This document shows, piece after piece, positions 1-7,760 of a DNA stretch of 24,026 nucleotides (positions within the stretch are counted from its first letter, which is position 1; each line of letters begins with the position of its first letter). Under the pieces are notes generated by a model, which saw only the letters and a program-made list of their open reading frames with translations, did no database searches and was not told where the DNA came from. This DNA comes from Darwinimomas sp963643215 (lineage in GTDB: Bacteria > Bacillota > Clostridia > Lachnospirales > Lachnospiraceae), in the NCBI GenBank assembly GCA_963643215.1, contig CAVIJY010000027.1:1-24026 (forward strand), given 5' to 3'. The translations under genes and the position numbers were made by a program.

Positions 1-29
1 ACTTTTCCTAAAGGAAGGAGGATACACAC

Positions 30-266
30 ATGAGTGAGCACGAGCATACACATGAGCATGAGCACACCCACGCGCATACCCATGAGGTGACCGCGGACGC
101 ACTTCTGGCGCATATGATAGAGCACAACGAAAATCATACGCATGAGCTGGAGCATCTCGCGAGCCATATGGAGGGCGAGGCAGCGAAGCAGGTCATGGAG
201 GCAGTGGCAACATTTCGCCTTGGCAACGAACAGCTGAACAAGGCTCTCGGCATGCTCAAGGGCTGA
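30..266 (+). CDS. Histidine-rich small protein, putative metal-binding accessory factor
   Basis: A 78-residue protein with 14 histidines. Eight of them (residues 4 to 18) alternate with Glu, Thr or Ala, and six more lie between residues 28 and 46. The C-terminal part (about 47-78) has no histidine and looks helical. There is no signal peptide or membrane segment, so it should be cytoplasmic. Alternating His/Glu tails occur in nickel and zinc storage or chaperone proteins such as HypB and SlyD tails. The start has a strong binding site (AAGGAAGGAGG, 11-21) eight bases before ATG. It is followed about 100 bp later by cooT, cooC and the corrinoid-protein activator, so a role in nickel handling for CODH/ACS is a reasonable inference. 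The 104-bp gap to cooT holds a TATAAT (331-336) but no matching -35. I do not recognise a named family with certainty. Confidence 0.8.
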   Translation: MSEHEHTHEHEHTHAHTHEVTADALLAHMIEHNENHTHELEHLASHMEGEAAKQVMEAVATFRLGNEQLNKALGMLKG

Positions 267-370
267 GAGAAAGCTCTGCCGCAAGGCTTTACATAGACGG
301 GTTTACAGAGTAAGCTTTATATAGAAGGTTTATAATATATCCTGCAGGGATAGTGAAGGAGGGAATGAAT

Positions 371-577
371 ATGTGCCTTTCGACAGCCTATCTGAATAAA
401 AAAGACAAGGAACATGTAGCAGCCGAGTATGTGGCAAAGATACATACTGTAGGCAGGAAGATCACATTGACCGATGTGATGGGATTTGACACAGAGGTAG
501 ACGGAGAGATCTCATTTGTAGATCTTAACGGAGGCGTTATCATCATTGACACACAGGCGGCCGCTGAGGCGGTATGA
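371..577 (+). CDS. cooT: CooT-like nickel-binding protein
   Basis: A 68-residue protein beginning MCLSTAYL, the hallmark of the CooT family. In that family the dimer binds one Ni(II) through the N-terminal Cys2 region and takes part in nickel supply to carbon monoxide dehydrogenase. The remainder is a short beta-rich fold, with VGRKITLTDVMGF in the middle and a hydrophobic GGVIIIDT strand near the C-terminus, as expected for family members of about 65-70 residues. I chose ATG 371 because AAGGAGGG (356-363) lies seven bases upstream and because it puts Cys at position 2. An in-frame GTG at 353 would bury that cysteine. The gene is 19 bp upstream of cooC and in the same direction, so the two are almost certainly co-transcribed. 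The family call is confident; the exact target enzyme is inferred from context. Confidence 0.88.
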   Translation: MCLSTAYLNKKDKEHVAAEYVAKIHTVGRKITLTDVMGFDTEVDGEISFVDLNGGVIIIDTQAAAEAV

Positions 578-596
578 TGACATACGAGGACAAAAT

Positions 597-1361
597 ATGA
601 ATACACAGACGATTGCATTGGCAGGCAAGGGCGGAGTGGGCAAAACCACCATCACCGGCATGCTGATCAAATATCTTGAAAATAAACACAACGGCCCCAT
701 CCTCGCTGTAGATGCGGATGCCAACTCCAATCTGAATGAGGTGCTGGGGCTGGAGGCTCCGGTCACTCTGGGAGAGATACGAGAGCAGATGGAGAGAGAC
801 GGGCAGTCGGGCATGCCGTCATCCATGACAAAGGCTGAATACGCCGAGATGAAATTCGGCGAGGCTCTGGCAGAGGGAGATGAATACGATCTGCTGGTGA
901 TGGGACGAACACAGGGTTCGGGTTGCTATTGCTTTGTAAACGGCATACTCTCCAATCAGATAGCAAAGTACGCATCCAACTACAGATATGTGGTTGTAGA
1001 CAATGAAGCCGGGATGGAACATATCAGCCGGGGCATACTGCCGAAGGTGGATACGGTCATACTTGTGAGCGACTGCTCAAGGAGAGGAATACAGGCCGTA
1101 GCGAGGATACGCGATCTGGTCAATGAGCTCAAGATAGGCGCCAAGGAGGTTAAGCTTCTGGTGAACAGGGCTCCCGGAGGAATAGCGAACGAGGGAGTCA
1201 TGGAGGAGATACAGCGCCTTGGACTGGATCTGCTGGGTGTGCTTCCTCAGAGCGAAAGTATCTACGAGTATGATTCTCAGGGGAAGCCGACAGCGGATCT
1301 TCCTGATGATGATGAATTCAGAAGGACACTTTTTGAAGCTCTTGATAAGATGAATTTCTAA
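597..1361 (+). CDS. cooC: CooC/AcsF-type nickel-insertion ATPase
   Basis: A 254-residue MinD/SIMIBI-type P-loop ATPase. It has a deviant Walker A, GKGGVGKTT, at residues 10-18, an AVDADANSN switch near residue 40 and a C-Y-C pair at 110-112 (GSGCYCF). The CXC pair is the dimer-interface metal site of CooC proteins. CooC and AcsF use ATP hydrolysis to load nickel into the C-cluster of CODH or the A-cluster of acetyl-CoA synthase. VVVDNEAGMEHISRG is also typical of this subfamily, in which the MinD DTPAG-like motif reads DNEAG. ATG 597 has GAGGA (586-590) upstream; the longer in-frame start at 546 would overlap cooT and lacks family similarity. The stop is followed after only a few bases by a repeat element. 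Whether it serves CODH (CooC) or ACS (AcsF) cannot be decided from sequence alone. Confidence 0.92.
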   Translation: MNTQTIALAGKGGVGKTTITGMLIKYLENKHNGPILAVDADANSNLNEVLGLEAPVTLGEIREQMERDGQSGMPSSMTKAEYAEMKFGEALAEGDEYDLLVMGRTQGSGCYCFVNGILSNQIAKYASNYRYVVVDNEAGMEHISRGILPKVDTVILVSDCSRRGIQAVARIRDLVNELKIGAKEVKLLVNRAPGGIANEGVMEEIQRLGLDLLGVLPQSESIYEYDSQGKPTADLPDDDEFRRTLFEALDKMNF

Positions 1362-1363
1362 AA

Positions 1364-1440
1364 TTGGTTCGGGTGCACACGAACCTCCGGTTACTCGGAT
1401 CGTTTCGTGCTTTGCATTCCCACTGTAACCAAAATTTGCT
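1364..1440 (+). repeat. Dispersed stem-loop repeat, copy A
   Basis: Begins just after the cooC stop. A first hairpin is formed by GGTTCG (1366-1371) and CGAACC (1380-1385). A second structure is closed by GGTTAC (1389-1394) and GTAACC (1425-1430), with the core TTCGTGC-TTT-GCATTC (1404-1419) inside. The stretch GGTTACTCGGAT-GTTTCGTGCTT is shared with the copies at 11061-11300. Compared with those, this copy is diverged and lacks the second module with the GTGGGGC hairpin. The core pairing is kept with one G-T wobble. Confidence 0.8.
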
Positions 1441-1445
1441 GCATG

Positions 1446-1483
1446 AATGCCGCCGGGATATAGTTGTGAACGGCGGCATTTTT
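1446..1483 (+). terminator. Terminator-like hairpin between cooC and the corrinoid activator gene
   Basis: A perfect 10-bp stem, AATGCCGCCG (1446-1455) with CGGCGGCATT (1471-1480), encloses a 15-base loop. A run of five T (1479-1483) overlaps and follows the right arm. The form is that of an intrinsic terminator with a short T tract. It lies 8 bp before the ribosome binding site of the next gene in the same direction, so it may be a partial terminator or attenuator tuning expression within the cassette. I see no separate promoter after it. Confidence 0.6.
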
Positions 1484-1504
1484 CACAGACAGGAGGGATC
1501 CATT

Positions 1505-3430
1505 TTGCCAAACATTACATTCAGATTCAGCAATCTTCAGGAAATCACGACACATGCGCCTCAGGGAGAAAAACTTCTTGAGACTGCCAGACATGTGGGA
1601 GTGGCTATCGATGCGCCCTGCTCCGGCAACGGCACCTGCGGCAAATGCAGGATAAGGCTGGTCAGCGGTGAGCTCGAATCGGAGCATACGCGTCATATCA
1701 GTGATGAGGAATACGGGCAGGGATGGAGACTCGCCTGCGCAAGCGTTCCGGTGACAGATGTAGTGGTAGAGGTTCCGGACACGGCTTCGGCATTTCAGAC
1801 ACAGATAAGGACGGCTGATTTGAATGATCCCAAGGTCATGGGAGCCTTCACCAGAGCGGTGGAAGAACTGACCGAGGCGGGAGTGATGGGCGAGGTGCCT
1901 GTCTTCTCACTACGCGTGAGCATGAGCGAGCCTACGATAGAGGACACGATGCCGGATATAGAGAGGCTGAGCGGCGCGATCGGTGATGTGACGGGACAGA
2001 GAGTGACGATGGAGCTCTATGCCGTAAAGAAGATGGCACAGGTGCTTCGGGAGTCGAATTTCGATGTACGGGTGGTGCTGCTGAAGAAATCGGATCATTT
2101 GAAGGTTCTGGATATCCTTCCGGGAGATGATACCGCTCCTGTAGGCGGCCTTGCCATAGATATAGGAACTACTACAGTAACCGGTGTGCTGGTCGATATG
2201 GAGACCGGAAAGATACTCGGACGCGCGTCTGCAGGAAACGGGCAGATACGCTACGGCGCGGATGTTATAAACCGCATCATAGAGTCGGTAAAGCCCGGCG
2301 GAAGTGAGAGGCTGCGCAAGGCGGTGGATGAGGAGACGATAGTTCCGCTTATCGACTCACTGTGCCGTACAGCGGGCATGTCAAAGGAGCGCATATACAG
2401 GGTATCAATCGCCGGCAACACCACCATGGAGCATCTGCTTTTGGGTCTTTACAGCGATCCTGTGCGCATGGAGCCGTTCGTGCCGTCATTCTTTGCGGCG
2501 CCGGAATTTGCGGCGCAGGATGTCATATCAGGAATGAACAGCGCGGCGCAGCTGACATTGGCACCGAATGTAGGAAGCTATGTGGGCGGAGATATCACTG
2601 CCGGAGTGCTTTCAAGCACACTCTGGACAAAGGAGGATATGACGCTCTTTGCAGATCTGGGAACAAACGGAGAGCTGGTGCTCGGCAACAGTGACTACAT
2701 GCTGACATGCGCATGCTCTGCCGGTCCTGCATTTGAAGGAGGCGATATATCCTGCGGTATGCGTGCCACAACCGGAGCGATACAGGCTCTGGATATAGAC
2801 AAGGATACTATGAATCCCACATATGATGTCATCGGAGATCCTGGACAAAAGCCCATAGGGCTGTGCGGCTCGGGGCTGATCGATACCGTATCGGAGCTGT
2901 TTGCATGCGGAATCATCAGTGCTAAGGGCAAGTTCGTCCGTGAGGGAGCGCGGGTGAAGCATGATGAGTATGGGATGGGAAGATATATACTGGCATTTGA
3001 GGATGAATCCCATGACGGGCGTGAGGTATCCATCAACGAGGTTGATATAGACAATTTCATCCGCGCCAAGGGAGCTATATTCTCGGCTATACGACTGATG
3101 CTGGGACAGGTAGGTCTGGAGCCGGAGCATATAGACCACATCATGGTGGCAGGCGGCATCGGAGGAGGAATAAACTTCGACAGAGCTATATATATCGGAA
3201 TGCTGCCGGATGTAGACAGGGAAAAATACAGCTATATAGGCAACTCTTCGCTGACCGGAGCCTATGCTACGCTGCTGAGCCGCGACGCGCAGCTGAAGGT
3301 AGAGGAGCTGGGACGCAACATGACATATGTGGAGCTGTCCAACGAGCCCTCTTATATGGACGAGTTCGTCTCGGCCTGCTTCATCCCGCATACCAACAGC
3401 AGTCTTTTTCCGAATACCAGACAGAAGTAA
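1505..3430 (+). CDS. RACo-like corrinoid-protein reductive activator (2Fe-2S plus ASKHA ATPase)
   Basis: A 641-residue protein starting at TTG 1505, chosen because AGGAGG (1491-1496) lies eight bases upstream and because the ferredoxin domain then begins at residue 3. The N-terminal 2Fe-2S domain has Cys39, Cys45, Cys48 and Cys78 in the CX5CX2C...C pattern (CSGNGTCGKC, then LAC). A linker region follows. Then comes an actin-like ATPase domain: AIDIGTTT near residue 215, SIAGNTTMEH, ADLGTNGE, a Cys-rich CACSAGPAFEG and C-terminal VAGGIGGGINF. This order matches RACo/AcsV proteins (DUF4445 family), which use ATP to reduce cob(II)alamin on the corrinoid iron-sulfur protein back to cob(I)alamin. 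The length fits RACo (about 630). A homologue that activates a methyltransferase corrinoid protein (RamA-like) is the alternative; the cooT-cooC context favours the CODH/ACS role. Confidence 0.9.
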   Translation: MPNITFRFSNLQEITTHAPQGEKLLETARHVGVAIDAPCSGNGTCGKCRIRLVSGELESEHTRHISDEEYGQGWRLACASVPVTDVVVEVPDTASAFQTQIRTADLNDPKVMGAFTRAVEELTEAGVMGEVPVFSLRVSMSEPTIEDTMPDIERLSGAIGDVTGQRVTMELYAVKKMAQVLRESNFDVRVVLLKKSDHLKVLDILPGDDTAPVGGLAIDIGTTTVTGVLVDMETGKILGRASAGNGQIRYGADVINRIIESVKPGGSERLRKAVDEETIVPLIDSLCRTAGMSKERIYRVSIAGNTTMEHLLLGLYSDPVRMEPFVPSFFAAPEFAAQDVISGMNSAAQLTLAPNVGSYVGGDITAGVLSSTLWTKEDMTLFADLGTNGELVLGNSDYMLTCACSAGPAFEGGDISCGMRATTGAIQALDIDKDTMNPTYDVIGDPGQKPIGLCGSGLIDTVSELFACGIISAKGKFVREGARVKHDEYGMGRYILAFEDESHDGREVSINEVDIDNFIRAKGAIFSAIRLMLGQVGLEPEHIDHIMVAGGIGGGINFDRAIYIGMLPDVDREKYSYIGNSSLTGAYATLLSRDAQLKVEELGRNMTYVELSNEPSYMDEFVSACFIPHTNSSLFPNTRQK

Positions 3431-3458
3431 AACGGGGATGTAAGGAGAATATACAATC

Positions 3459-4049
3459 ATGGAGATGCCGTACAGACAGGACGCCCTGACAGGGATACCG
3501 CTTGAACACTATATGAAGCTGCTGAGCGAGGCCTCGCCCGAGGAGATATCCGAGCGCACAGGACTGGCAAATGAGAACGGGCGTTTTACACTTAGCATAC
3601 TGGGTGAGAAAAAAACCATCACACTTCCTGATTTTGCCGATGACGGCTGGGCGGACAGATGGAAGATACTCTTTGCAAGATATCTGCTTGAGGGAAAAAG
3701 AATCAGACCGTCAAAGGATTTTATCACATACAGCAGCCTTCCGTGGGGAGAGGTATACAATGAAAAGTTCAGACAGCGTTGTATACTGAGACTTGCGGGG
3801 ACCTTCGGGAGCCGCATAGAAGTTTTCAGGGAAAGATGCGAAAAGCTTCACGCGTCCCGGATAGAATCAAGCGGGTGCGGATATGAATTCGAGCTGCTGG
3901 ATGGTTTGAAGGTGCGCTTTATACTGTGGGAGGGCGACGAGGAATTTCCTGCGTCGGCACAGATACTTTTCTCAGACAACTTCCCGGATGCATTTTCGGC
4001 CGAGGACAGCGTAGTTGTATGTGAGTATATACTTGGCAATATGAAATAA
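3459..4049 (+). CDS. DUF3786-like protein
   Basis: A 196-residue soluble protein without signal peptide or membrane segment. The C-terminal stretch LWEGDEEFPASAQILF followed by SDNFPDAFSAED is characteristic of DUF3786 proteins, a family of unknown biochemical role that recurs beside CODH/ACS and corrinoid-methyltransferase genes in anaerobes. AAGGAG (3442-3447) precedes ATG 3459 by eleven bases. It starts 28 bp after the activator gene and ends 24 bp before the first ABC exporter gene, so it is the last member of the C1/CODH cassette in one transcriptional run. It has two internal cysteines (Cys126 and Cys139 by rough count) but no CXXC motif. A regulatory or maturation role is inference from neighbours only; the family call rests on the recognised C-terminal motif. 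Confidence 0.72.
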   Translation: MEMPYRQDALTGIPLEHYMKLLSEASPEEISERTGLANENGRFTLSILGEKKTITLPDFADDGWADRWKILFARYLLEGKRIRPSKDFITYSSLPWGEVYNEKFRQRCILRLAGTFGSRIEVFRERCEKLHASRIESSGCGYEFELLDGLKVRFILWEGDEEFPASAQILFSDNFPDAFSAEDSVVVCEYILGNMK

Positions 4050-4073
4050 CGTCTGACTGTAAAGGATATAAAG

Positions 4074-5831
4074 ATGCGATTTAAAAACGGTGCGTCCATG
4101 CTGATGCATTTCCTGAGGGGCTGCAAAAGATATTTTGCGGCCTCTGTTTTGTGTGCATTTTTGATGGCGCTTTTTGAAATGATCAACCCAAAGCTCATAG
4201 CGTATACAGCGGACCACCTGGCAGAGGTGGCCGACAGTCTCGGACTGATAGCGCTGCTCGTAGTAGCCGTGGCGCTGCTGCGGGCACTGTTCAGATACCT
4301 GTTCGGGGCTGCGAATGCTGCAGCGTCGGAGCGGCTTGTCAAGAATATGAGGGACGATCTGTATGCGCACATACTGCATTTGCCCTATAAATGGCACGGT
4401 GAGAATCAGACAGGCGATATCATTCAAAGATGCACATCCGATGTTGATCAGATAAAAAGATTTCTGTCCAATCAGATGGTCAGTCTGTTCAGAACAGGCA
4501 TACTGATAGTTCTGGCACTGTATTTTATGGCAACCATCGATCTGCGCGTCACGGCAGTATCCGGCGCATTCATACCTGTTGTGCTGTGGTATTCCGTGAC
4601 CTATCGAAAAAAGATGAGCGACAGATTTCTGGAAAGCGATGAGCAGGAAGGACATCTGTCAACAGTGGTTCAGGAGAATCTGACAGGTGTGCGGGTAGTG
4701 AGGGCGTTCGGAAGAGAGGCCTATGAGCGGGACAGATTCGAATGGGACAATGAGCATTATACCGGGCTTACGGTTCACGTAATCGATCTGATGTCACAGT
4801 TCTGGGCTGTAAGCGATATGCTTTCCGGAGCACAGATACTGAGCGTGGTGGCATACGGAGCTGCACTTTGCGTCGGAGAAAGCCTGAGCGTCGGAAGCTA
4901 TATGGCTCTGATATATTACAATGCGATGCTGACCGGCCCGGTGCGTGCGCTGGGAAGGGTGCTGTCCGAGATGAGCAAGGCTATGATAGCGCTGGAGAGA
5001 GTCCGTTATATCATGAACAGTGAAGAGGAAAGAGACGAAGACTCTACGCAGCCATGGCCGCAGAGCAGCGATATAGAATTTTCCCATGTGACATTTTCAT
5101 ATGACGGCAAGAATAAGGTGCTTGATGATGTGTCCATGACGATAAACGAGGGACAGACAGTAGGCATACTGGGAGGAACCGGATCAGGCAAATCAACGCT
5201 CATGCTGCTTCTGACAAAGCTCTACGAGCTTGGCGAGGCAGACGGCAACATATACATAGGCAAGACTGATATTCGCAGCCTGAAGGCGGCTGATGTCAGA
5301 AGGCATATAGGTATAGTGCTTCAGGAACCCTATCTCTTCTCGCGATCCCTGGCGGATAATATCGGAATCGCGATTGATGAGACAGACGAGAATCGTTATA
5401 TGCAGATGGTGCGCGAATCGTCCGTGATGGCGTGTCTGGATGAATCGGCAGAGCGCTTTGCCCACGGATATGACACCGTGGTAGGCGAGCGCGGCGTAAC
5501 CCTCTCGGGAGGACAGAAGCAGCGGGCGGCTATAGCACAGATGCTGATAAAGAGATCGGATATAGAGATATTTGACGATTCACTCTCGGCCGTGGACGCA
5601 CAGACGGACGCCAGGATAAGAGCCAAGCTGGCAGACAGAGGCAGTAAAGCTACGACGATACTTATATCCCACAGAATCACCACATTGATGGGATGCGACA
5701 TGATTTATGTGCTGAATAAAGGCAAAGTGGCAGAAAGCGGCAACCACGAAGAGCTGATGGCGCATGACGGGATATATTCGAGGATATATTCACTCCAGAT
5801 GCGGCTGACCGGGGATAAGGGGGCAGTATGA
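4074..5831 (+). CDS. Heterodimeric ABC exporter subunit with degenerate Walker B
   Basis: A 585-residue half-transporter with an N-terminal six-helix exporter domain (about residues 15-310) and a C-terminal nucleotide-binding domain. Walker A is GGTGSGKST (367-375), the Q loop is VLQEPYLF and the signature LSGGQ (477-481) is intact. Walker B ends in Asp501 followed by Asp502 (IFDDSLSAVD), where active exporters have Glu. This is the pattern of the TM287/LmrC-type partner, whose Walker motifs form the degenerate site while its intact signature serves the other site. The switch His is present (ISHR). The next gene starts inside its stop codon (ATGA at 5828-5831), indicating translational coupling and equimolar assembly. 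Substrate is unknown; multidrug, lipid or peptide export are all possible. AAAGGAT upstream supports ATG 4074; ATG 4098 is an alternative. Confidence 0.92.
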   Translation: MRFKNGASMLMHFLRGCKRYFAASVLCAFLMALFEMINPKLIAYTADHLAEVADSLGLIALLVVAVALLRALFRYLFGAANAAASERLVKNMRDDLYAHILHLPYKWHGENQTGDIIQRCTSDVDQIKRFLSNQMVSLFRTGILIVLALYFMATIDLRVTAVSGAFIPVVLWYSVTYRKKMSDRFLESDEQEGHLSTVVQENLTGVRVVRAFGREAYERDRFEWDNEHYTGLTVHVIDLMSQFWAVSDMLSGAQILSVVAYGAALCVGESLSVGSYMALIYYNAMLTGPVRALGRVLSEMSKAMIALERVRYIMNSEEERDEDSTQPWPQSSDIEFSHVTFSYDGKNKVLDDVSMTINEGQTVGILGGTGSGKSTLMLLLTKLYELGEADGNIYIGKTDIRSLKAADVRRHIGIVLQEPYLFSRSLADNIGIAIDETDENRYMQMVRESSVMACLDESAERFAHGYDTVVGERGVTLSGGQKQRAAIAQMLIKRSDIEIFDDSLSAVDAQTDARIRAKLADRGSKATTILISHRITTLMGCDMIYVLNKGKVAESGNHEELMAHDGIYSRIYSLQMRLTGDKGAV

Positions 5832-7672
5832 AAAAACAGCAGGGAACATCGGAGGAGACTCGGCTGAGATTCTTTGGCATAGACCGGCTTATGCCATTTA
5901 TAAGACCATACGGCAAAACCATATTTTTAATGGTTGTGCTCGGCGCGCTGTCCAGCGGCGCTGATGTGATTTTTGTGCTGTTCAACCGATATGCTTTAAA
6001 TCATTTTGTGGCGGAAAGAACCACTGAAGGGCTGGGAATCTTCTGCGGTCTGTATATAGCGCTGCTGCTGCTTCAGGCATGGGACAATTATGTGGATGTA
6101 TGCATGTGCGGCCGTATAGAGATGTATATAGACAGAGATCTGAGAAATGCCGCATTTAATCACCTTCAGACGCTGTCATTTTCATATTTCAACAGAAACA
6201 ATGTCGGATATATACATTCGCGGGTAATGAGTGATACCGGCAGAATAGGCGAGATGGTTGCATGGGATCTGATGAGGGTTGTATGGACAGGCGCCTATGT
6301 GATATTCGCTCTGGCCACCATGCTTGCCATAAATGCAAAGCTTACGCTTTATATCATAGCTTTGATACCTGCTGTTATCGCTATTACGATATATTTTCAA
6401 CGACATCTCATTGTTTTAAACCGCAAGGTCCGGGAGATGAACTCGCGCATCACGGGGGATTTCAATGAAGGAATCACCGGAGCGAGAGCCATAAAGACCT
6501 TGGTCATCGAGGATAAGATGACAGAGGAGTTCGATGATGATACGGAGAGGATGAGAAAACTTTCGGTACATACGAGCAGACACTCCGCACTGTTCGTATC
6601 GACGGTATCGTTTTTCTCATCGGTGGCGCTTTCGATGGTTCTCTGGAAGGGCGGAAGAATCACCGCCGAGGGCGTGATGGAGATAGGAACATTGTCTGTA
6701 TTCATGTCCTATGCGCTCGGGGTTCTGGATCCGCTTCAGGAGATCATATCAACCGTGTCAAATCTGATAGCAGTACAGGTCAACATAGAGAGACTGACCA
6801 CGCTGCTGAGCACAAAGTCGGATGTTGTGGATTCTCCGGAGGTGATAGAACGATACGGCGATACATTCAGCCCGAAAAAGGAAAACTGGGAGGAGATATT
6901 CGGGGATATGGATTTTGAGGATGTAACCTTCAGATATCCGGACGGTGAGGAATATGTGCTGGAACATTTTAATCTTCATGTGCCTCAGGGTACCAATGTG
7001 GGTATAGTAGGAGAGACCGGAGCAGGCAAATCAACGCTTGTCAATCTGGCATGCCGCTTCTATGAACCGACCTCAGGGCGCGTGCTGCTGGACGGAAGAG
7101 ATCTGCGGGAGCGCTCACAGCTCTGGCTGCACAGCAATATAGGATATGTGCTGCAGACTCCGCATCTGTTCTCGGGATCCGTTCGGGACAATCTCAGATA
7201 CGGAAAGCCCGATGCAACGGATGATGAGATATGGGATGCCCTGAAGCTCGTGGCGGCGGATGATATAGTGGCGCGTATGGAAAAGGGTCTTGACAGTATG
7301 GTTGGGGAAGGAGGAGATACGCTCTCGACAGGAGAAAAGCAGCTGCTGTCTTTTGCCAGAGCTATCATAGCAAGGCCGCGTATACTCGTGCTTGACGAGG
7401 CCACATCCTCCATAGACACGGTAACCGAGAGGCGCATACAGGATGCCATAAGGATAGTGACACAGGGCAGAACCGCTTTTGTCATAGCCCACAGGCTGAG
7501 CACCATAGTCGACGCCGATGTGATACTGGTAGTAAAAGACGGACATATAGTAGAGCAGGGAAGACATGGAGAGCTGATGGAGGCGCGGGGATACTACTAT
7601 GAGCTGTATACGCGCCAGCAGGAGCAGCTAGCGGCTGATATGGAGGGTGTCTCAGAACAAAGCGGCTGTTGA
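5828..7672 (+). CDS. Heterodimeric ABC exporter subunit with canonical Walker B and degenerate signature
   Basis: A 614-residue half-transporter, the partner of the preceding gene, overlapping it by four bases. The transmembrane domain spans roughly residues 20-320 and includes conserved coupling-helix features (GRIEMYIDRDLR, MSDTGRIGEM). In the nucleotide-binding domain Walker A is GETGAGKST (395-403), the Q loop is VLQTPHLF and Walker B is LVLDEATSS, with Asp523 and the catalytic Glu524. The signature is LSTGE (499-503) instead of LSGGQ. In the dimer its Walker motifs meet the intact LSGGQ of the first subunit to form the working ATP site. Its poor signature pairs with the Asp502 site of the first subunit to form the degenerate one. 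That complementary pattern is strong evidence that the two genes make one complex, like TM287/288, LmrCD or BmrCD. Substrate cannot be read from the sequence. Confidence 0.92.
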   Translation: MKKQQGTSEETRLRFFGIDRLMPFIRPYGKTIFLMVVLGALSSGADVIFVLFNRYALNHFVAERTTEGLGIFCGLYIALLLLQAWDNYVDVCMCGRIEMYIDRDLRNAAFNHLQTLSFSYFNRNNVGYIHSRVMSDTGRIGEMVAWDLMRVVWTGAYVIFALATMLAINAKLTLYIIALIPAVIAITIYFQRHLIVLNRKVREMNSRITGDFNEGITGARAIKTLVIEDKMTEEFDDDTERMRKLSVHTSRHSALFVSTVSFFSSVALSMVLWKGGRITAEGVMEIGTLSVFMSYALGVLDPLQEIISTVSNLIAVQVNIERLTTLLSTKSDVVDSPEVIERYGDTFSPKKENWEEIFGDMDFEDVTFRYPDGEEYVLEHFNLHVPQGTNVGIVGETGAGKSTLVNLACRFYEPTSGRVLLDGRDLRERSQLWLHSNIGYVLQTPHLFSGSVRDNLRYGKPDATDDEIWDALKLVAADDIVARMEKGLDSMVGEGGDTLSTGEKQLLSFARAIIARPRILVLDEATSSIDTVTERRIQDAIRIVTQGRTAFVIAHRLSTIVDADVILVVKDGHIVEQGRHGELMEARGYYYELYTRQQEQLAADMEGVSEQSGC

Positions 7673-7760
7673 GCGGATTCCTGCTTTTGCAGATGTACGG
7701 TGCAGACTGACGGCATGGGAGATGTATGAGAAATCGGTATGCAGGAGGATGAAAAAGCAA

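Noticed and set aside
331..336. TATAAT upstream of cooT as an internal promoter
   Set aside because: No -35-like hexamer at 16-18 bp; TTTACA at 302-307 is 23 bp away. The cassette is more likely read from further upstream.
1364..1504. N-terminal extension of the RACo-like protein from an ATG-less frame starting at 1364
   Set aside because: This frame crosses the repeat and terminator hairpin. TTG 1505 has a strong binding site at the right distance and starts the ferredoxin domain correctly.
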